In this document: one piece after another, positions 25,770 through 37,310 of the stretch
Layout of the letters: each line of letters opens with the position of its first letter
Numbering within the stretch: position 1 is the stretch's first letter
Assembly: GCA_030762935.1 (NCBI GenBank)
Contig: CM060883.1
Location: 97,042,001-97,106,000 of the forward strand
Length of the DNA stretch: 64,000 nt
Direction of reading: 5' to 3'
From: Hymenopus coronatus
Taxonomy: Eukaryota; Arthropoda; Insecta; Mantodea; Hymenopodidae
Translations under genes and position numbers: made by a program
The notes under the pieces: generated by a model
What the model saw: the letters and a program-made list of their open reading frames with translations, nothing else
The model's database searches: none
What the model was told of the DNA's origin: nothing

Positions 25770-28700
25770 AATTATTAACAGCGAGTCTTTTTCCGTTGCA
25801 CAGTTTCGGCTGATTGAGATTGGGTATCATAATTATTAACAGCGAGTCTTGTTCCGTTGCACAGTTTCGGCTGATTGAGATTGCGTTGCATAATCATTAA
25901 CAGCGAGTCCTGTTTCCTTGCACAATTTCGGCTGATTGAGATTGTGTAGCATAGTTATTAACAGCGAGTCTTGTTCCGTTGCACAGTTTCGGCTGATTGA
26001 GATTGCTTAGCATAATTATTAATAGCGAGTCTTGTTGCACAGTTTCGGATGATTGAGATTGTGTAGCATAATTATTAACAGCGAGTCCTGTTGCACAGTT
26101 TAGGCTGATTGAGATTGTGTAGCATAATTATTAACAGCCAGTCTTGTTCCGTTGCACAGTTTCGGCTGATTGAGATTGTGTATCATAATTACTAACAGTG
26201 AATCTTGTTCCGTTGCACAGTTTCGGCTGATTGAGTTTGCGTAGCATAATTATTAACAGCGAGTCTTTTATCCTTGCACAGTTTCGGCTGATTGAGATTG
26301 TGTATCATAATTATTAACAGCGAGACTTGTTGCACAGTTTCGGTTGATTGAGATTGTGTATCATAATTACTAACAGAGAATCTTGTTCCGTTGCACAGTT
26401 TCGGCTGATTGAGATTGTGTAGCATAATTATTAACAGCTAGTCTTGTTGCACAGTTTCGGCTGATTGAGACTATGTAGCCTGATTATTAACAGCGAGTCT
26501 TGGTGCACAGTTTCGGCTGATTGAGATTGTGTAGCATAATTATTAACAGTGAGTCTTGTTCAGTTGCACAGTTTCGGCTGATTGAGATTGCGTAGCATAA
26601 ATAATAACAGTGAGTCTTGTTCTGTTGCACAGTTTCGGCTGATTGAGATTGCTTATCATAATTATTAACAACGAGTCTTGTTTCCTTGCACAATTTCGGC
26701 TGATTGAGGTTGTGTAGCATAATTTTTAACAGCGAGACTTATTTCCTTGCACAATTTCGGCTGATTGAGATTGTGTAGCATACTTATTAACAGCGAGTGT
26801 TGTTCCTTTGCACAGTTTCGGCAGATTGACGTTGTGTAGCATAACTATTAACAGCGAGTCTTGTTCCGTTGCACAGTTTCGGCTGATTGAGATTGTGTAG
26901 CATAATTATTAACAGCGAGTCTTGTTGCACAGTTTCGGCTGATTGAGATTGTGTAGCATAATTATTAACATGGAGTCTTGTTGCACAGATTGGACTGATT
27001 GAGATTTCGTAGCATAATTATTAACAGCGAGCCTTGTTGCATAGTTTCGGCTGATTGAGATTGTGCAGCATAATTATTAACAGCGAGTCTTGTTGCACAG
27101 TTTCGGCTGATTGAGATTGCGTAGCATAATTATTAACAGCGAGTCTTGTTTCCTTGCACAGTAACGGCTGATTGAGATTGTGTATCATAGTTATTAACAG
27201 CGAGACTTGTTGCACAGTTTCGGCTGATTGAGATTGTGTAGGATAATTATTAACAGCGAGTCTTGTTGCACAGTTTCGGCTGATTGAGACTGTGTAGCAT
27301 GGTTATTAACAGCGAGTCTTGTTGCACAGTTTCGCCTAAGTGAGATTGTGTAGCATAATTATTAACAGCGAGTCTTGTTTCGTTGCACAGTTTCGGCTGA
27401 TTGAGATTGGGTAGCATAATTATTAACAGCGAGTCTTGTTCCGTTGCACAGTTTCGGCTGACTGAGATTGCGTATCATAATTATTAACAGCGAGACTTGT
27501 TCCGTTGCACAGTTTCGGCTGATTGACATTGTGTAGCAACATATTAACAGCTAGTTTTGTTATCTTGCAGAATTTCGGCTGATTGAGATTGTGTAGCATA
27601 ATTATTAACAGCGAGTCTTGATTCCTTGCACAATTTCGGCTGATTGAGATTGTGTAGCATAATTATTATCAGCGAGTCTTGTTGCACAGTTTGGGCTGAT
27701 TGAGATTCTGTAGCATAATTATTAAAGGCGAGTCTTGTTCCGTTGCACAGTTTCGGCTGATTGAGATTGCGTAGCATAATTATTAACAGCGAGTTTTGTT
27801 GCTCAGTTTCGGCTGATTGAGATGGCGTAGCATAATTATTAACAGCGTGTCTTGTTGCACAGTTTCGGCTGATTGAGTTTGTGTAGCATAATTATTAACA
27901 GCGAGTCTTGTTCCGTTGCCCAGTTTCGGCTGATTGAGATTGTGTAGCATAATTATTAACAGCCAGTCTTGTTTATTTGCACAGTTTCGGCTGATTGAGG
28001 TTGTGTATCATAATTATTAAAAGCGAGTCTTGTTGCACAGTTTCGGCAGATTGAGATTGTGTACCATAATTATTAACAGCGAGACTTGTTGCACAGTTTC
28101 GGCTGATTGAGACTGTGTAGCCTGATTATTAACAGCGAGTCTTGTTGCACATTTTCGGCTGATTGAGATTGCGTATCATAATTAATAACTGAGAGTCTTG
28201 TTCTGTTGCATAGTTTAGGCTGATTGAGATTGCTTATCATAATTATTAATAGCGAGTCTTGTTTCCTTGCATAATTTCGGCTGTTTGTGATTGTGTAGCA
28301 TAATTATTAACAGCGAGTCTTGTTTCCTTGCACAATTTCGGTAGATTGAGATTGTGTAGCATAATTATTAATAGCGAGTCTTGTTTCCTTGCACAGTTTT
28401 GGCTGATTGAGATTGTGTATCATAGTTATTAACATCGAGTCTTTTTGCACAGTTTCGGCTGATTGAGGTTGTGTAGCATAATTATTAACTGCGAGTCTTG
28501 TTGCACAGTTTCGGCTGATTGAGATTGTGTAGCATAATTAGTAACAGCGAGTCTTGTTGCACAGTTTGGACTGATTGAGATTGCGTAGCATAATTATTAA
28601 CAGCGAGTCTTGTTGCACAGTTTCGGCTGATTGAGATCGTGTAGCATAATTATTAACAGCGAGTCTTGTTGCACAGTTTCGGCTGATTGAGATTGCGTAG

Positions 28701-30910
28701 CATAATTATTAACAGCGAGTCTTGTTTCCTTGCACAGTTACGGCTGATTGAGATTGTGTATCATAATTATTAACAGCGAGTCTTTTTGCACAGTTTCGGC
28801 TGATTGAGATTGTGTAGCATAATTATTAACAGCGAGTCTTGTTGCACAGTTTCGGCTGATTGAGACTGTGTAGCATGATTGTTAACAGCAAGTCTTGTTG
28901 CACAGTTTCGCCTAAGTGAGATTGTGTAGCATAATTATTAACAGCGAGTCTTGTTCCGTTGCACAATTTCGGCTGATTGAGATTGCGTAGCATAATTATT
29001 AACAGCGAGTCTTGTTCCGTTGCAAAGTTTCGGCAGATTGAGATTGCGTATCCTAATTATTAACAGCGAGACTTGTTCCGTTGCAGTTTCGGCTGTTTGA
29101 GATTGTGTAGCATACATATTAACAGCGAGATTTGTTATCTTGCAGAATTTCGGCTGATTGAGATTGTGTTGCATAATTGTTAACAGCGAGTCTTGTTTCC
29201 TTGCACAGTTTCGGCTGATTGAGATTGTGTAGCATAATTATTAACAGCGAGTCTTGTTACACAGTTTGGGCTGATTGAGATTCTGTAGCATAATTAGTAA
29301 AGGCGAGTCTTGTTCCGTTGCACAGTTTCGGCTGATTGAGATTGCGTAGCATAATTATTAACAGCGAGTTTTGTAGCACAATTTCAGCTGATTGAGATTG
29401 CGTAGCATGATTATTAACAGCGGGTCTTGTTGCACAGTTTCGGCTGATTGAGACTGTGTAGCCTGATTATTAACAGCGAGTCTTGTTGCACAGTTTCGGC
29501 TGATTGAGGTTGTGTAGCATAATTATTAACAGTGAGTCTTGTTCCGTTGCTAACTTTCGGCTGATTGAGATTGCGTAGCATAAATAATAACAGCGAGTCT
29601 TGTTCTGTTGCACAGTTTCGGCTGATTGAGATTGCTTATCATAATTATTAAAACGAGTCTTGTTTCCTTGCACAATTTCGGCTGATTGTGATTGTGTAGC
29701 ATAATTATTAACAGCGAGTCTTGTTTCCTTGCACAATTTCGGCTGATTGAAGTTGTGTGGCATACTTATTAACAGCGAGTCTTGTTCCGTTGCACAGTTT
29801 CGGCTGATTGAGATTGTGTATTATAATTATTAACAGCGAGTCTTGTTGCAGAGTTTCTGCTGATTGAGATTGTGTATCATAATTATTTACAGCGAGACTT
29901 GTTGCACAGTTTCGGCTGATTGAGATTGTGTATCATAATCATTAACAGCGATTCTTGTTCCTTTGCACAGTTTCGGCTGATTGAGATTGCGTAGCATGAT
30001 TATTAACAGCGAGTCTTGTTGCACAGTTTCGCCTGATTGAGATTGTGTATCATAATTATTAACAGTGAGTCTTGTTCCGTTGCACAGTTTCGGCTGATTG
30101 AGATTGCGTATCATAATTATTAACAGCGAGTCTTGTTTCCTGGCAGAATTTCGGCTGATTGAATTTGTGTAGCATAATTATTAACAGCGAGTCTTGTTCC
30201 GTTGCACAGTTTCGGCTGATTGAGATTGTGTACCATTATTTTTAACAGCGAGTCCTGTTGCATAGTTTCGGCTGATTGAGATTGCGTAGCATTATTAACA
30301 GCGAGTCTTGTTCCGTTGCACAGTTTCGGCTGATTGAGATTGTGTAGCATAATTATTAACAGCGAGTCTTTTTCCGTTGCACAGTTTCGGCTGATTGAGA
30401 TTGGGTATCATAATTATTAACAGCGAGTCTTGTTCCGTTGCACAGTTTCGGCTGATTGAGATTGCGTTGCATAATCATTAACACCAAGTCCTGTTTCCTT
30501 GCACAATTTCGGCTCATGGAGATTGTGTAGCATAGTTATCAACAGCGAGTCTTGTTCCGTTGCACAGTTTCGGCTGATTGAGATTGTGTAGCATAATTAA
30601 TAATAGCGAGTCTTGTTGCACAGTTTCGGCTGATTGAGATTGTGTAGCATAATTATTAACAGCGAGTCTTGTTGCTCAGTTTCGGCTGATTGAGATTGTG
30701 TAGCATAATTATTAACAGCGAGTCTTGTTCCGTTGCACAGTTTCGGCTGATTGAGATTGTGTATCATAATTACTAACAGTGAATCTTGTTCCGTTGCACA
30801 GTTTCGGCTGATTGAGGTTGCGTAGCATAATTATTAACAGCGAGTCTTTTATCCTTGACAGTTTTGGCTGATTGAGATTGTGTATCATAATTATGAACAG
30901 CGAGTCTTGT
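25566..30910. repeat. Third copy, 5350 bp after its source (20.2-25.56 kb)
   Basis: The unit CGGCAGATTGAATCTG at 20221 reappears at 25571, and the 5350-bp offset then holds to about 30900 without an indel that I could detect. Rare substitutions occur, such as AGTCTTGTTG versus AGTCCTGTTG near 30253. This is the least diverged long copy in the window and probably among the most recent. It inherits the 1262-bp deletion. Confidence 0.88.
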
Positions 30911-31744
30911 AGCACAGTTTTGGTTGATTGAGATTGTGTAGCATAATTATTAACAGCGAGTCCTGTTGCACAGCTTCGGCTGATTGAGATTGTGTAGCAT
31001 AATTATTAACAGCGAGTCTTGTTCCGTTGCACAGTTTCGGCTGATTGAGATTGTGTATCATAATTATTAAGAGCGAGGTTTGTTCCTTGCACAGTTTCGG
31101 CTGATTGAAATTGTGTAGCATAATTATTAACAGCAGGTCTTGTTCCGTTGCACAGTTTCGGCTGATTGAGATTGCTTAGCATAATTATTAACAGCGAGTC
31201 TTGTTCCGTTGCACATTTTCGGCTGATTGAGATTGTGTGTCATAATTATTTTCAGCGAGTCTTGTTGCACAGTTTCGGCTAATTGAAATTGTGTAGCATA
31301 ATTATTAAGAGCGAGTCTTGTTCCGTTGCACAGTTTCGGCAGATTGAGATTGTGATTCATAATTATTAACAGCGAGTCTTGTTCCGTTACACAGTTTCGC
31401 CTGATTGAGGTTGTGTAGCATAATAATTCACAGCGAGTTTTGTTCCTTGCACAGTTTCGGCTGATTGAGATTGTGTATCATAATTACTAACAGCGAATCT
31501 TGTTCCGTTGCACAGTTTCGGCTGATTGAGGTTGCGTAGCATAATTATTAACTGCGAGTCTTGTTTCCTTGCACAGTTTCGGTTGAGTGAGATAGCGTAG
31601 CATAATCATTAACAGCGATTCTTGTTCCGTTGCACAGTTTCGGCTGATTGAGTTTGCGTAGCATAATTATTAACAGCGAGTCTTTTACCCTTGCACAGTT
31701 TCGGCTGATTGAGATTGTGTATCATAATAATTAACAGCGAGTCT
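30911..31744. repeat. P-like segment re-exposed after the duplication
   Basis: Downstream of the GTAGCACAG unit near 30911 the order resembles 297-1330 and 4913-5946: the TTTTGGTTGATTG unit, GCACAGCTTCGG, AAGAGCGAGG, then the AACAGCAGGTC unit. It is more diverged than P and Q are from each other and lacks the 14-bp boundary duplication. It is repeated 5565 bp downstream at 36476-37309. Confidence 0.75.
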
Positions 31745-34700
31745 TGTTGCACAGTTTCGGCTGACTGAGATTGCGTATCATAATTATTAACAGCGAGACT
31801 TGTTCCGTTGCACAGTTTCGGCTGATTGACATTGTGTAGCAACATATTAACAGCTAGTTTTGTTATCTTGCAGAATTTCGGCTGATTGAGATTGTGTAGC
31901 ATAATTATTAACAGCGAGTCTTGATTCCTTGCACAATTTCGGCTGATTGAGATTGTGTAGCATAATTATTATCAGCGAGTCTTGTTGCACAGTTTGGGCT
32001 GATTGAGATTCTGTAGCATAATTATTAAAGGCGAGTCTTGTTCCGTTGCACAGTTTCGGCTGATTGAGATTGCGTAGCATAATTATTAACAGCGAGTTTT
32101 GTTGCTCAGTTTCGGCTGATTGAGATGGCGTAGCATAATTATTAACAGCGTGTCTTGTTGCACAGTTTCGGCTGATTGAGTTTGTGTAGCATAATTATTA
32201 ACAGCGAGTCTTGTTCCGTTGCCCAGTTTCGGCTGATTGAGATTGTGTAGCATAATTATTAACAGCCAGTCTTGTTTATTTGCACAGTTTCGGCTGATTG
32301 AGGTTGTGTATCATAATTATTAAAAGCGAGTCTTGTTGCACAGTTTCGGCAGATTGAGATTGTGTACCATAATTATTAACAGCGAGACTTGTTGCACAGT
32401 TTCGGCTGATTGAGACTGTGTAGCCTGATTATTAACAGCGAGTCTTGTTGCACATTTTCGGCTGATTGAGATTGCGTATCATAATTAATAACTGAGAGTC
32501 TTGTTCTGTTGCATAGTTTAGGCTGATTGAGATTGCTTATCATAATTATTAATAGCGAGTCTTGTTTCCTTGCATAATTTCGGCTGTTTGTGATTGTGTA
32601 GCATAATTATTAACAGCGAGTCTTGTTTCCTTGCACAATTTCGGTAGATTGAGATTGTGTAGCATAATTATTAATAGCGAGTCTTGTTTCCTTGCACAGT
32701 TTTGGCTGATTGAGATTGTGTATCATAGTTATTAACATCGAGTCTTTTTGCACAGTTTCGGCTGATTGAGGTTGTGTAGCATAATTATTAACTGCGAGTC
32801 TTGTTGCACAGTTTCGGCTGATTGAGATTGTGTAGCATAATTAGTAACAGCGAGTCTTGTTGCACAGTTTGGACTGATTGAGATTGCGTAGCATAATTAT
32901 TAACAGCGAGTCTTGTTGCACAGTTTCGGCTGATTGAGATCGTGTAGCATAATTATTAACAGCGAGTCTTGTTGCACAGTTTCGGCTGATTGAGATTGCG
33001 TAGCATAATTATTAACAGCGAGTCTTGTTTCCTTGCACAGTTACGGCTGATTGAGATTGTGTATCATAATTATTAACAGCGAGTCTTTTTGCACAGTTTC
33101 GGCTGATTGAGATTGTGTAGCATAATTATTAACAGCGAGTCTTGTTGCACAGTTTCGGCTGATTGAGACTGTGTAGCATGATTGTTAACAGCAAGTCTTG
33201 TTGCACAGTTTCGCCTAAGTGAGATTGTGTAGCATAATTATTAACAGCGAGTCTTGTTCCGTTGCACAATTTCGGCTGATTGAGATTGCGTAGCATAATT
33301 ATTAACAGCGAGTCTTGTTCCGTTGCAAAGTTTCGGCAGATTGAGATTGCGTATCCTAATTATTAACAGCGAGACTTGTTCCGTTGCAGTTTCGGCTGTT
33401 TGAGATTGTGTAGCATACATATTAACAGCGAGATTTGTTATCTTGCAGAATTTCGGCTGATTGAGATTGTGTTGCATAATTGTTAACAGCGAGTCTTGTT
33501 TCCTTGCACAATTTCGGCTGATTGAGATTGTGTAGCATAATTATTAACAGCGAGTCTTGTTACACAGTTTGGGCTGATTGAGATTCTGTAGCATAATTAG
33601 TAAAGGCGAGTCTTGTTCCGTTGCACAGTTTCGGCTGATTGAGATTGCGTAGCATAATTATTAACAGCGAGTTTTGTAGCACAATTTCAGCTGATTGAGA
33701 TTGCGTAGCATGATTATTAACATCGAGTTTTGTTGCTCAGTTTCGGCTGATTGAGATGGCGTAGCATAATTATTAACAGCGAGTCTTGTTGCATTGCACA
33801 GATTCGGCTGATTGAGATTGTGTAGCATAATTATTAACAGCGAGTCTTGTTCCGTTGCACAGTTTCGGCTGATTGAGTTTGTGCAGCATAGTTATTAACA
33901 GCGAGTCTTGTTCCGTTGCACACTTTCGTCTGATTGAGATTGTGTAGCATAATTATTAACAGCGAGTCTTGTTCCGTTGCACAGTGTCGGCTGATTGAGA
34001 TTGCATAGCATAATTATTAACAGCGAGTCTTGTTCCGTTGCACAGTTTCGGCTGATTGAGATTGCGTATCATAATTATTAACAGTGAGTCTTGTTCCGTT
34101 GCCCAGTTTCGGCTGATTGAGATTGTGTAGCATAATTATTAACAGTGAGTCTTGTTTCGTTGCACAGTTTCGGCTGATTGAGATTGCGTATCATAATTAA
34201 TAGCTGCGAGTCTTGTTTCCTTGCACAATTTCGGCTGATTGTGATTGTGTAGCAAGATTATTAACAGCGAGTCTTGTTTCCTTGCACAATTTCGGCTGAT
34301 TGAGATTGTGTAGCATACTTATTAACAGCGAGTGCTGTTCCGTTGCACAGTTTCGCCAGATTGACTTTGTGTAGCATAATTATTAACAGTGAGTCTTGTT
34401 TCGTTGCACAGTGTCGGCTGATTAAGAGTGCATAGCATAATTAATAATAGCGAGTCTTGTTCCGTTGCACAGTTTCGGCTGATTGAGATTGTGTATCATA
34501 ATTATTAACAGCGAGTCTTGTTGCACAGTTTCGGCTGATTGAGATTGCGTAGCATAATTATTAACAGCGAGTCTTGTTTCCTTGCACAGTTTCGGCTGAT
34601 TGAGATTGTGTATCATAATTATTAACAGCGGGTCTAGATGCACAGTTTCGGCTGATTGAGATTGCGTAGCATAATTTTTAACAGCTAGTCTTGTTTCCTT

Positions 34701-37310
34701 GCACAGTTTCGGCTGATTCAGATTACGTATCATAATTATTTGCATCGAGTCATGTTCCGTTGCACAGTTTCGGCTGATTGAGATTGCGTATCATAATTAT
34801 TAACAGCGAAGTCTTGTTCCGTTGCCCAGTTTCGGCTGATTGAGATTGTGTAGCATAATTATTATCAGCCAGTCTTGTTTCCTTGCACAATTTCGGCTGA
34901 TTGAGATTGTGTTTCATAATTATTAACAGCAAGTCTTGTTGCACAGTTTCGGCTCATTGAGATTGTGTAGCATAATTATTAACAGCGGGTCTTGTTGCAC
35001 AGTTTCGGCTGATTGAGACTGTGTAGCCTGATTATTAACAGCGAGTCTTGTTGCACAGTTTCGGCTGATTGAGGTTGTGTAGCATAATTATTAACAGTGA
35101 GTCTTGTTCCGTTGCTAACTTTCGGCTGATTGAGATTGCGTAGCATAAATAATAACAGCGAGTCTTGTTCTGTTGCACAGTTTCGGCTGATTGAGATTGC
35201 TTATCATAATTATTAAAACGAGTCTTGTTTCCTTGCACAATTTCGGCTGATTGTGATTGTGTAGCATAATTATTAACAGCGAGTCTTGTTTCCTTGCACA
35301 ATTTCGGCTGATTGAAGTTGTGTGGCATACTTATTAACAGCGAGTCTTGTTCCGTTGCACAGTTTCGGCTGATTGAGATTGTGTATTATAATTATTAACA
35401 GCGAGTCTTGTTGCAGAGTTTCTGCTGATTGAGATTGTGTATCATAATTATTTACAGCGAGACTTGTTGCACAGTTTCGGCTGATTGAGATTGTGTATCA
35501 TAATCATTAACAGCGATTCTTGTTCCTTTGCACAGTTTCGGCTGATTGAGATTGCGTAGCATGATTATTAACAGCGAGTCTTGTTGCACAGTTTCACCTG
35601 ATTGAGATTGTGTATCATAATTATTAACAGTGAGTCTTGTTCCGTTGCACAGTTTCGGCTGATTGAGATTGCGTATCATAATTATTAACAGCGAGTCTTG
35701 TTTCCTGGCAGAATTTCGGCTGATTGAATTTGTGTAGCATAATTATTAACAGCGAGTCTTGTTCCGTTGCACAGTTTCGGCTGATTGAGATTGTGTACCA
35801 TTATTTTTAACAGCGAGTCTTGTTGCATAGTTTCGGCTGATTGAGATTGCGTAGCATTATTAACAGCGAGTCTTGTTCCGTTGCACAGTTTCGGCTGATT
35901 GAGATTGTGTAGCATAATTATTAACAGCGAGTCTTTTTCCGTTGCACAGTTTCGGCTGATTGAGATTGGGTATCATAATTATTAACAGCGAGTCTTGTTC
36001 CGTTGCACAGTTTCGGCTGATTGAGATTGCGTTGCATAATCATTAACACCAAGTCCTGTTTCCTTGCACAATTTCGGCTCATGGAGATTGTGTAGCATAG
36101 TTATCAACAGCGAGTCTTGTTCCGTTGCACAGTTTCGGCTGATTGAGATTGTGTAGCATAATTAATAATAGCGAGTCTTGTTGCACAGTTTCGGCTGATT
36201 GAGATTGTGTAGCATAATTATTAACAGCGAGTCTTGTTGCTCAGTTTCGGCTGATTGAGATTGTGTAGCATAATTATTAACAGCGAGTCTTGTTCCGTTG
36301 CACAGTTTCGGCTGATTGAGATTGTGTATCATAATTACTAACAGTGAATCTTGTTCCGTTGCACAGTTTCGGCTGATTGAGGTTGCGTAGCATAATTATT
36401 AACAGCGAGTCTTTTATCCTTGACAGTTTTGGCTGATTGAGATTGTGTATCATAATTATGAACAGCGAGTCTTGTAGCACAGTTTTGGTTGATTGAGATT
36501 GTGTAGCATAATTATTAACAGCGAGTCCTGTTGCACAGCTTCGGCTGATTGAGATTGTGTAGCATAATTATTAACAGCGAGTCTTGTTCCGTTGCACAGT
36601 TTCGGCTGATTGAGATTGTGTATCATAATTATTAAGAGCGAGGTTTGTTCCTTGCACAGTTTCGGCTGATTGAAATTGTGTAGCATAATTATTAACAGCA
36701 GGTCTTGTTCCGTTGCACAGTTTCGGCTGATTGAGATTGCTTAGCATAATTATTAACAGCGAGTCTTGTTCCGTTGCACATTTTCGGCTGATTGAGATTG
36801 TGTGTCATAATTATTTTCAGCGAGTCTTGTTGCACAGTTTCGGCTAATTGAAATTGTGTAGCATAATTATTAAGAGCGAGTCTTGTTCCGTTGCACAGTT
36901 TCGGCAGATTGAGATTGTGATTCATAATTATTAACAGCGAGTCTTGTTCCGTTACACAGTTTCGCCTGATTGAGGTTGTGTAGCATAATAATTCACAGCG
37001 AGTTTTGTTCCTTGCACAGTTTCGGCTGATTGAGATTGTGTATCATAATTACTAACAGCGAATCTTGTTCCGTTGCACAGTTTCGGCTGATTGAGGTTGC
37101 GTAGCATAATTATTAACTGCGAGTCTTGTTTCCTTGCACAGTTTCGGTTGAGTGAGATAGCGTAGCATAATCATTAACAGCGATTCTTGTTCCGTTGCAC
37201 AGTTTCGGCTGATTGAGTTTGCGTAGCATAATTATTAACAGCGAGTCTTTTACCCTTGCACAGTTTCGGCTGATTGAGATTGTGTATCATAATAATTAAC
37301 AGCGAGTCTT
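31745..37310. repeat. Fourth copy, keeping the 1262-bp block (5565-bp offset)
   Basis: The CTGACTGAGA unit at 27458 recurs at 31761 (offset 4303), and the match runs to about 33722. There this copy retains the 1262 bp missing from its neighbours. After it the offset becomes 5565, which equals 4303 + 1262 exactly, and holds to about 37309. The left junction (31741-31761) lies within a GCACAGTTTCGGCTGA stretch shared by both parents. Confidence 0.88.
33723..34984. repeat. 1262-bp sub-block of U, second full copy
   Basis: Matches 14873-16134 at a constant offset of 18850 bp, including the GTCTAGATG unit (34633), the AGCGAAGTC unit (34808) and the GCATTGCACAG boundary near 33790. One visible difference is GCATAGC near 34014 against GCGTAGC near 15164. 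Confidence 0.85.
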
